Shown: one piece after another, positions 1 to 5,191 of the stretch | How the letters are laid out: each line of letters starts with the position of its first letter | Position numbering within the stretch: position 1 is the stretch's first letter | Assembly: GCA_016219145.1 (NCBI GenBank) | Contig: JACRCG010000094.1 | Coordinates: 1-15,333, forward strand | Direction of reading: 5' to 3' | Length of the DNA: 15,333 nucleotides | Source of the DNA: Deltaproteobacteria bacterium | GTDB taxonomy: Bacteria; Desulfobacterota; Desulfuromonadia; Geobacterales; Pseudopelobacteraceae | Made by a program: the position numbers and the translations under genes | Notes under the pieces: generated by a model | Seen by the model: the letters and a program-made list of their open reading frames with translations, nothing else | Database searches by the model: none | What the model was told of the DNA's origin: nothing

Positions 1-420
1 AAAGTCGTTCATGTTCTTCCGGGCATACTGCATCTTGAAGAAGTCCTTGCCGAGAAAATCCGTCCAGAGAGTTGCACCGATGAACAGAACACCGTCAATG
101 TCGACGGACTCATTTTCCAGGAAGTGGACATTCTTGGGCAGGGAGAGCTTGTCTTTCAGCTCGTGGATGCGCCCGAAGAAATCGTTGTGGTAGAAAAAGT
201 GGTTTCCCTCCAAATAGATGACTGCCAGGAAACGCTTGGCCAGAAGACTGACAACCTTGAGCCAGGTCTCCTGGCGGTGGGCCAGGCCGATATCACCGGC
301 AACCAGTGCAACGGTCTTCTGGTCAGTCGGCAACGGAGGGATCACCATTTCCAGAATGCGGGGAATCTTGTTGGGTTGCCAGAACTCGGCGTGGATATCG
401 GAAAACGGGCGGACAAGCAT
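1..420 (-). CDS. Metallophosphoesterase, C-terminus beyond the window
   Basis: The minus strand is open from an ATG at 420 to the window edge: 140 codons with no stop, so the 3' end is missing. The protein shows the calcineurin-like phosphoesterase metal-binding order: a D-x-H motif (D8, H10 in FSDIH), G-D (G42-D43 in VAGDIG) and G-N-H (G72-N73-H74 in LEGNH), followed by a GATLWTDF stretch common in small metallophosphoesterases. Such enzymes bind two metal ions and hydrolyse phosphomono- or diesters; the substrate cannot be read here. No signal peptide is seen, so it is probably cytoplasmic. A GGGGG stretch sits about six bases before the ATG as a possible ribosome site. It lies downstream of tRNA-Phe but is separated from it by a terminator, so it probably has its own promoter, which I could not place. 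The family is certain, the role unknown. Confidence 0.85.
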   Translation of the reverse strand, partial: MLVRPFSDIHAEFWQPNKIPRILEMVIPPLPTDQKTVALVAGDIGLAHRQETWLKVVSLLAKRFLAVIYLEGNHFFYHNDFFGRIHELKDKLSLPKNVHFLENESVDIDGVLFIGATLWTDFLGKDFFKMQYARKNMNDF

Positions 421-482
421 ATAGCACCCCCAGATAATGTCGTTAAACGAAAAATGAGGGGGAAAGTCTACAGTAATTCAAT

Positions 483-513
483 AAAAAAAGCACCTACGAA
501 TTAACGTAAGTGC
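483..513 (-). terminator. Rho-independent terminator after tRNA-Phe
   Basis: Read on the minus strand, a 9-bp stem (GCAC-x-TACG type, one mismatch between 494 and 509) with a six-base loop (499-504) is followed directly by seven T residues (plus-strand A run 483-489). It begins 11 bases past the tRNA CCA end, so it most likely ends the tRNA-Phe transcript and insulates the downstream phosphoesterase gene. Confidence 0.75.
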
Positions 514-523
514 CTGATTTTAG

Positions 524-599
524 TGGTGCCCAGGGACGGAATCGAACCGCCGACACGAGGATTTTCAATCCTCTGCTCTACCGACTGAGCTACCTGGGC
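524..599 (-). tRNA. tRNA-Phe (anticodon GAA)
   Basis: The 76-nt minus-strand sequence folds as a full cloverleaf. The acceptor stem is GCCCAGG paired with CCTGGGC. The D arm contains AGCTCAG and GGTAGAGC. The anticodon stem is GAGGA/TCCTC around the loop TTGAAAA, giving anticodon GAA. The T loop is the usual GGTTCGATTCC. The CCA end is encoded (plus 524-526 reads TGG) after discriminator A. No intron or truncation is seen, and no integrase or duplicated 3' end is visible nearby. Confidence 0.97.
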
Positions 600-613
600 A
601 AAATGGAAACGGT

Positions 614-643
614 TATGTACCCCAAAGCCGGGCTTTCTGTCAA
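614..643 (-). promoter_or_regulatory. Candidate sigma-70 promoter for tRNA-Phe
   Basis: On the minus strand a perfect -35 TTGACA (plus 638-643) is followed after 18 bases by TACATA (plus 614-619), placing a start about seven bases before the tRNA 5' end at 599. The -35 begins on the base right after the ahbD stop codon. The -10 is a poor match, so the call rests on the -35 and the spacing. Confidence 0.5.
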
Positions 644-1735
644 CTATTTATTTTCAGCTTCGGCCGCTGCCGCACGCTGGATGCGAATCGGAACATAGTT
701 GCAGAAAGGCTCCTCTTCCATGTAATCGCCATGAATTGCATCGGCACGAGCCCGACAGCCACCACAGACATTCAGGTATTCACACTGCCCGCACTTACCT
801 TTGTAGGATTTGAAGTCGCGCAGATTACGGAATATTTCCGAATTCTCCCAGATTTCACGGAACGGGGTCTGCTTTACATTTCCGGCTGTGCGGTGAAAAT
901 ACGAGCAGGGCTTGACATTGCCGAAACAATCGATCAGACAGATGGACTGGGCCGCGATACACCCCTTGCCGCCGCCTGTCGAAAAAGTCAATGAACGACG
1001 CTCGAATTTGGTCCCTTCGGCTTTTGCCTTCTGCGGGACAATGCGGTAGTAGTGCGGCGCGCAGGTCGGACGCATCAGGATATCATCCTCCATCTTCTCC
1101 TGCTGGTAATGCCAGTCCAGAATCTCCTCATAATCTTCTTTCGTGATCAACTCCTTCATGATCTCTTCGCCGCGACCGGTCGGAACGATCATGAACATGT
1201 ACCAGGCGGTTGCACCCAGGGATTTTGCCACCTTGAAAGTATTGGCGATATCTGACTGGTTGCGCTTTGTAAAGGATGAGTTGATCAGGAACTTCTGGCC
1301 GTTCCGGCGAAAGATTTCAGCGGCCCGCACCACCCCTTCAAACGAACCGGGCGCCTGGCGAAAGTTGTCATGCACCTCGGCGGTTGAGCCGTCCAGCGAC
1401 AGCGACACCATCTTGATATCGGCCGCCCGCATTTTCATGCAGATTTCATCCGTCACCAGAGCGCCGTTTGAAGCCATGCACATCCGCAGCCCCAGTGAAG
1501 TTCCGTACTCGGCCAGATCGAAAATATCCGGGCGTAAGAGCGGCTCGCCGCCGGAGAGGACTACCACCGGCTTTGAAAAATCGGCAATTTCCTTGAGAAG
1601 TTTTTTTCCTTCTTCGGTGGTAAAATCACCTTCTGATGACGTCATATCGGATGAGCAGCGGCAGTGTACACAGCGCAGGTTGCATTTTTGCGTGGTCTCC
1701 CAGGCGATCCATTTCGGAATAAACTCGGCGTTCAT
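644..1735 (-). CDS. ahbD: Radical SAM heme b synthase, AhbD-like
   Basis: This 363-residue protein carries the radical SAM cluster motif C18-x3-C22-x2-C25 (TQKCNLRCVHC), the GGEP motif at 62-65, and a C-terminal SPASM/twitch-type cysteine region (CGQCEYLNVCGGC and a later PFC) that should hold a second 4Fe-4S cluster. The opening FIPKWIAWETT with a CVHCR cluster matches what I recall of AhbD, which oxidatively decarboxylates iron-coproporphyrin III to heme b in the siroheme-dependent pathway of anaerobes. AhbC, the sister deacetylase, usually has a longer N-terminus before its cluster, so I prefer AhbD; a NirJ-like relative remains possible. The ATG at 1735 is preceded by GGGAG at good spacing. 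It is a single-gene unit read away from the ppiD-purC operon, and its stop abuts the tRNA-Phe promoter. Cytoplasmic. Confidence 0.8.
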   Translation of the reverse strand: MNAEFIPKWIAWETTQKCNLRCVHCRCSSDMTSSEGDFTTEEGKKLLKEIADFSKPVVVLSGGEPLLRPDIFDLAEYGTSLGLRMCMASNGALVTDEICMKMRAADIKMVSLSLDGSTAEVHDNFRQAPGSFEGVVRAAEIFRRNGQKFLINSSFTKRNQSDIANTFKVAKSLGATAWYMFMIVPTGRGEEIMKELITKEDYEEILDWHYQQEKMEDDILMRPTCAPHYYRIVPQKAKAEGTKFERRSLTFSTGGGKGCIAAQSICLIDCFGNVKPCSYFHRTAGNVKQTPFREIWENSEIFRNLRDFKSYKGKCGQCEYLNVCGGCRARADAIHGDYMEEEPFCNYVPIRIQRAAAAEAENK

Positions 1736-1783
1736 TTGACTCCCGTTGATGCAGCAGCAATAGTAATCGGCATAAGCATTGAA

Positions 1784-1812
1784 ATGTTACCCGAACGGTC
1801 AATTAAACTCAA
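1784..1812 (-). promoter_or_regulatory. Candidate promoter for ahbD
   Basis: On the minus strand TTGAGT (plus 1807-1812) and TAACAT (plus 1784-1789) are 17 bases apart, each matching four of six consensus positions. The predicted leader to the ATG at 1735 would be about 40 nt. It is a plausible but moderate match. Confidence 0.35.
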
Positions 1813-1823
1813 GGATATATTCC

Positions 1824-1839
1824 GGCCGTTAATCCGGCC
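1824..1839. promoter_or_regulatory. Inverted repeat GGCCG-N6-CGGCC between divergent promoters
   Basis: A perfect 5-bp inverted repeat separated by six bases lies upstream of both candidate -35 boxes (ahbD at 1807-1812, ppiD at 1864-1869). The same bases can also be read as a direct repeat CCGGCC spaced 12 bases start to start. The position fits an operator or activator site, but no known regulator consensus is recognised. Confidence 0.25.
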
Positions 1840-1863
1840 CTGAGAACACCGGGAAACAAGCGC

Positions 1864-1892
1864 TTGCATTCAAAGTGGACGTATAGTAGTAT
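1864..1892 (+). promoter_or_regulatory. Candidate sigma-70 promoter for ppiD-purC
   Basis: TTGCAT (1864-1869) is followed at exactly 17 bases by TAGTAT (1887-1892), so transcription would start near 1899, about 58 bases before the ATG at 1957. The promoter occupies sequence that an upstream TTG start at 1864 would have to translate, which argues for the downstream ATG. Confidence 0.5.
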
Positions 1893-1900
1893 TCCGAACC

Positions 1901-1921
1901 CGCCGCCTGTAGCGGCGTTTT
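1901..1921 (+). promoter_or_regulatory. Hairpin plus T run in the ppiD leader
   Basis: CGCCGC (1901-1906), loop CTGTA, GCGGCG (1912-1917), then TTTT (1918-1921). The perfect 6-bp GC stem with a short T run would sit at the very 5' end of the transcript from the candidate promoter at 1864-1892. It is terminator-like, but the gene to the left is divergent, so it is more likely a 5' stabilising hairpin or a weak attenuator. Confidence 0.35.
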
Positions 1922-1956
1922 GCGTACAATCAACCTACTCAAGGAGTTCCCATTTT

Positions 1957-3540
1957 ATGCTGGACATCATGCGCAAGCAGAAAGAATCCATTATCATAAA
2001 AATTGTCTTCGTCGTGATTGTTCTCTCCTTTATCGGCACCATATTTCTGGTGTGGGGCAAGGGGAGTGACGGAATCGGCGGAAAAAGCGGTTATGCCGCC
2101 AAAGTGGACGGCACGAAGATAACTCTGGAGGAGTACGACAGGGCCTATCAGCGCATCAGGAGCATGTATCAGCAGATCTACGGCCAATCGATTCCGGCTG
2201 AAATGGAGAAAATGCTGGGGCTGAAAAAAGTGGCTCTGGACAATCTGATCGACAGCCTGCTGGTTATCAAGGAAGCCAAGTCGATGGGCGTCAAAGTATC
2301 CAAGGATGAAATCACGGCTACCATCGCCGCCATGCAGATGTTCCAGAAAGACGGTGTATTCAGCTTTGAACTCTACAACCAGCTGTTACAGAGCAATCGA
2401 ATGACCGCCAAAGACTTTGAAGACGCTCAAAAGGGAGAGCTGCTGCTTAAGAAGACCCGCCAGGTTATCAAGGATAAAGCCGTAGTCAGTGACGAGGATG
2501 CTCTGGCGCAGTATAAAAAGGAAAATGACAAGCTTGACCTGGAATACGTGAGCTATGCTCCTGCCGATGTTCTGGGAGAGGTCAAGCTGACCGAAGCCGA
2601 ACTAAGCGATTATCTCCAGAAAAACCAGAATGACTTCAAGACACCTGAAAAAGTGGCCCTCTCCTACATCCTTCTGGATCCGGCTTCGCAGGCGGCAAAG
2701 CTGACTGTCTCTGAAGAGGAGATTCAGACTTTTTATCAGAAGAATATTGACCGCTGGCAGAGCAAGGATGGCATCCTGCCGCTCAAGGATGTAAAAGACA
2801 AGGTCAAGGCAGACGCTCTCCGCCAGAAGGCCGCCAAACAGGTTTTTGAACTGGCTGCCGACACCCTCTACAAAAACATCAAATCCGGCGACCTTAACCT
2901 GATTGCCGGGCAGCTGGGCCTGAAGATTCAGGAAACAGCACTGTTTGCGGCAAATGCTCCCGCAGCAGCCCTGGCTGGTGAAGCGGCAGTTATAAAAAAG
3001 GGACTGGAGCTGAAACAGGGTGAACTGGGCGGGCCGGTTGAAACAGCAAAAGGGATTTATATAATCAGGGCCAAAGAGCGCAAGGCCGCCACTGTGCCCC
3101 CCCTGGCCGAAATCAAGCCGGCTGTGGAGGAGAAAGCAAAGGCTGCCAAGTCGGTTGATCTGGCCAAGCAGAAGGCGGAAGAAGCTGCCAAACAGCTCTC
3201 CACCAAGGCGGATATTAAAACCAGGACTACCGGCAGTTTCGGATTCAGCGCCGCTGGAGAGATCCCCACCATCGGTGCGGCCCCTGAAATAGTTGAGGCC
3301 GTCTTCAAACTGACGACTGCGCAGGCAGCCGCCTCACCTTTTAAAGTCGGCAACCGCTGGTATTCAGTTCGTGTGAAAAGCCGCACAGAGGCCCCAAAAA
3401 CCGAGTTTGAAAAGACGAAAGAGGAGCTGAAGAAAAAAATGCTCCCCAAAAAACAGGAAGATGCTCTGGCAAGCTGGACCAAGGAACTGCGTGCAAAAGC
3501 CAAAATCGAAATCAATCAGGCGCTGGTTGCCGATAAATAG
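1957..3540 (+). CDS. PpiD/SurA-N-type periplasmic chaperone lacking a clear parvulin domain
   Basis: The 527-residue protein starts at the ATG at 1957, preceded by AAGGAG ten bases away; an upstream in-frame TTG at 1864 lies within the promoter and is rejected. It has a short charged N-terminus, one membrane segment at about residues 12-33, and a lysine- and glutamine-rich SurA_N-like helical region typical of PpiD, the inner-membrane-anchored folding factor. E. coli PpiD (about 620 residues) has a parvulin domain after the motif that here reads EIQTFYQKNIDRW (to about residue 266). Here the chain runs straight into LPLKDVKDKVKADALRQKAA, which normally follows the parvulin domain, so about 90 residues seem to be missing. 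A second, degenerate parvulin-like fold follows (GGPVETAKGIYIIRAKERK). It therefore probably acts as a chaperone without isomerase activity. Ten bases separate it from purC, forming an operon. Confidence 0.8.
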   Translation: MLDIMRKQKESIIIKIVFVVIVLSFIGTIFLVWGKGSDGIGGKSGYAAKVDGTKITLEEYDRAYQRIRSMYQQIYGQSIPAEMEKMLGLKKVALDNLIDSLLVIKEAKSMGVKVSKDEITATIAAMQMFQKDGVFSFELYNQLLQSNRMTAKDFEDAQKGELLLKKTRQVIKDKAVVSDEDALAQYKKENDKLDLEYVSYAPADVLGEVKLTEAELSDYLQKNQNDFKTPEKVALSYILLDPASQAAKLTVSEEEIQTFYQKNIDRWQSKDGILPLKDVKDKVKADALRQKAAKQVFELAADTLYKNIKSGDLNLIAGQLGLKIQETALFAANAPAAALAGEAAVIKKGLELKQGELGGPVETAKGIYIIRAKERKAATVPPLAEIKPAVEEKAKAAKSVDLAKQKAEEAAKQLSTKADIKTRTTGSFGFSAAGEIPTIGAAPEIVEAVFKLTTAQAAASPFKVGNRWYSVRVKSRTEAPKTEFEKTKEELKKKMLPKKQEDALASWTKELRAKAKIEINQALVADK

Positions 3541-3550
3541 GAGAATAGCC

Positions 3551-4441
3551 ATGACACAGCTCGTTATGCAGACCGATTTTCCAGGTTTGAATCTGATGGC
3601 CCGCGGTAAGGTGCGCGATATCTACGATCTGGGAGACACCCTCCTGCTGGTCACATCAGACCGGATCTCGGCCTTTGACGTAGTCATGGACGAACCGATC
3701 CCGAATAAGGGCTTCGTTCTGACCCAGATTTCTGTCTTCTGGTTCCGCCAGATGGAAGATATTGTAAAAAATCATATCATATCAACGGATGTGGCCGATT
3801 ATCCCGCCTCCTGCCAGCCTTACGCTGAAATACTCAAAGGTCGTTCCATGTGGGTCAAAAAAGCAAAACCCCTGCCGGCCGAGTGCATCGTACGCGGCTA
3901 TCTGTCCGGCTCGGGCTGGAAAGATTACAAGGCTACCGGAGCCATCAGCGGCATCAAGCTGCCGGCCGGGCTGAAAGAATCGGACCGCCTGCCGGAGCCG
4001 ATCTTTACCCCCTCCACCAAGGCCGAACTGGGTACTCACGATGAGACTATCTCGTTTGAAGAGATGACCGAAATCTGCGGATGTGACCTGGCCGAACAGG
4101 CCCGGGACTATACCCTCAGAATTTACAACCGGGCTCGTGACCTGGCCGACCAGAAGGGTATCATCATCGCCGATACAAAGTTCGAGTTCGGGGTTTATGA
4201 CGGCGAATTGATCATTATTGATGAATGCATGACGCCTGATTCAAGCCGTTTCTGGCCCAAGGACCAGTACCAGCCCGGCGGCGCACAGCCCAGTTTCGAC
4301 AAGCAATTCCTGCGGGATTATCTGGAAACACTGGACTGGGGCAAATGCGCGCCCCCACCGCCGCTGCCGCAGGAGATCCTTGAAAAAACCGGCGCGAAAT
4401 ACTGTGAGGCGCTGCTCCGCCTGGCCGGGATTTCCGTTTAG
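3551..4441 (+). CDS. purC: Phosphoribosylaminoimidazole-succinocarboxamide synthase
   Basis: The 296-residue protein is a full-length SAICAR synthetase of the longer type. It joins CAIR and aspartate using ATP in step seven of de novo purine synthesis, in the cytosol. Visible family motifs are GKVRDIYD near the N-terminus, TSDRISAFDVVMDEPIPNKG, ECIVRGYLSGSGWKDY, FTPSTKAELGTHDE, IADTKFEFG and IDECMTPDSSRFWP. All the expected nucleotide- and substrate-binding blocks are present and in order. The ATG at 3551 is preceded by AGGAG; an in-frame extension into ppiD is rejected because the match begins at MTQLVMQTDFPG. It is cotranscribed with the upstream ppiD-like gene, a pairing without obvious functional logic, and ends 31 bases before a strong terminator. 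Confidence 0.97.
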   Translation: MTQLVMQTDFPGLNLMARGKVRDIYDLGDTLLLVTSDRISAFDVVMDEPIPNKGFVLTQISVFWFRQMEDIVKNHIISTDVADYPASCQPYAEILKGRSMWVKKAKPLPAECIVRGYLSGSGWKDYKATGAISGIKLPAGLKESDRLPEPIFTPSTKAELGTHDETISFEEMTEICGCDLAEQARDYTLRIYNRARDLADQKGIIIADTKFEFGVYDGELIIIDECMTPDSSRFWPKDQYQPGGAQPSFDKQFLRDYLETLDWGKCAPPPPLPQEILEKTGAKYCEALLRLAGISV

Positions 4442-4472
4442 CAGCGCTGATGTTGACATAGACGGGTTTGTT

Positions 4473-4505
4473 AACAGGAAGGCCTCATCGCCTTCCTGTT
4501 TTTTT
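4473..4505 (+). terminator. Strong Rho-independent terminator after purC
   Basis: A perfect 11-bp stem (4473-4483 with 4490-4500, AACAGGAAGGC) and six-base loop (CTCATC) are followed by a T run reaching 4505. It ends the ppiD-purC operon. Confidence 0.93.
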
Positions 4506-4517
4506 GTCCGTAGGCAA

Positions 4518-4545
4518 TTGACAACACCGGATTGTACGATAGACT
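4518..4545 (+). promoter_or_regulatory. Candidate sigma-70 promoter for the small Cys-tail gene
   Basis: A perfect -35 TTGACA (4518-4523) is followed after 16 bases by TAGACT (4540-4545), immediately downstream of the purC terminator. The start would be near 4552, giving a leader of about 38 nt before the ATG at 4590. Confidence 0.5.
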
Positions 4546-4589
4546 GGTGGAGACTGAAGTTGTTATCCACTGTAATCAGGAGGAATAAG

Positions 4590-4769
4590 ATGAGACTTGA
4601 GGAAATCAAAGAGATCGCCAGACAGCACAACATCAAGCCGGGCAGGCTGAAAAAGGCCGACCTTGTGCAGGCTATCCAGACCGCTGAGGGGAATGAGGCC
4701 TGTTTTGCAACCGGAAAGGCGTCACAATGCGGTCAGCACGCCTGTCTGTGGCGCGAAGACTGCGATTAG
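4590..4769 (+). CDS. Small Rho-N/SAP-like protein with four-cysteine tail
   Basis: This 59-residue protein has a strong ribosome site (AGGAGG, seven bases before the ATG at 4590) and its own candidate promoter. Residues 1-32 (LEEIKEIARQHNIKPGRLKKADLVQAIQ) resemble the helix-extended-loop-helix of Rho N-terminal and SAP domains, which bind nucleic acid. The tail holds four cysteines, C38, C47, C52 and C58, plus H50, spaced like a small metal or iron-sulfur site (C-x8-C-x4-C-x5-C). From memory, short proteins with a similar 'CLWREDC' ending recur in Geobacter-type genomes, but I know no assigned function. A nucleic-acid-binding, metal- or redox-sensing regulator is an inference. Its TAG stop overlaps the stop of the convergent hemerythrin gene, leaving no room for a terminator between them. 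Confidence 0.8.
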   Translation: MRLEEIKEIARQHNIKPGRLKKADLVQAIQTAEGNEACFATGKASQCGQHACLWREDCD

Positions 4770-5173
4770 GCGGCCTTGGATGCCAGAAACCTGCCCAGCT
4801 CGGCGTCTACTCTGGAGATATGGTTCAGAAACCACTTCAGCAGCAGATTGTTGGTTTCGATGACGTTGTGTACAAGCACTCCTTCACGGTTGACTTCTTC
4901 ACGCAGCGCCTTGATTTGCCCGATGAAATAGAGGTGCTGTTGATGATGCTCGACATAGCCGGGAAAACGGTGCAGTTTCTGTAGTGCTTCCTCATCATTG
5001 AAATGGGAATGCACATAATCTTCCAGAAATGTCATCAGTTTCTTAAGCTCCTCGATCCCCTGGCCGCTCTCGCAGGCGTTCAGCAGCCTGTCAAAGCGCG
5101 TCAAAAGCTCCTTGTGCTGATTGTCAATCGCTTCGACACCGATCGAAAGCGAGTCCCTCCACTGAATTCCCAT
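4766..5173 (-). CDS. Bacteriohemerythrin
   Basis: The 135-residue single-domain protein has every di-iron ligand of hemerythrin in the right order: H20 (IDNQHKEL), H57 and E61 (HFNDEE), H76 and H80 (HHQQH), and H118 and D123 (NHISRVD). Such proteins bind O2 reversibly at a non-heme di-iron site and are thought to sense, store or remove oxygen in microaerophilic and anaerobic bacteria. No membrane segment or fused signalling domain is present, so it is a soluble cytosolic form. The ATG at 5173 is preceded by GGGAGG. It lies 18 bases downstream of the Lon-like gene on the same strand, so it is probably cotranscribed with it. Its TAA (4766-4768) overlaps the TAG of the opposing small gene. Confidence 0.95.
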   Translation of the reverse strand: MGIQWRDSLSIGVEAIDNQHKELLTRFDRLLNACESGQGIEELKKLMTFLEDYVHSHFNDEEALQKLHRFPGYVEHHQQHLYFIGQIKALREEVNREGVLVHNVIETNNLLLKWFLNHISRVDAELGRFLASKAA

Positions 5174-5191
5174 GATGATTTCCTCCCGCTG

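Noticed and set aside
524..599. tRNA-Phe considered as an integration site of a mobile island
   Set aside because: No integrase gene, no duplicated tRNA 3' end and only housekeeping genes are visible on either side.
624..636. Small AAAGC-CGG-GCTTT hairpin downstream of ahbD, considered as a terminator
   Set aside because: It lacks a T run on the minus strand and falls in the spacer of the tRNA-Phe promoter; it may be chance symmetry.
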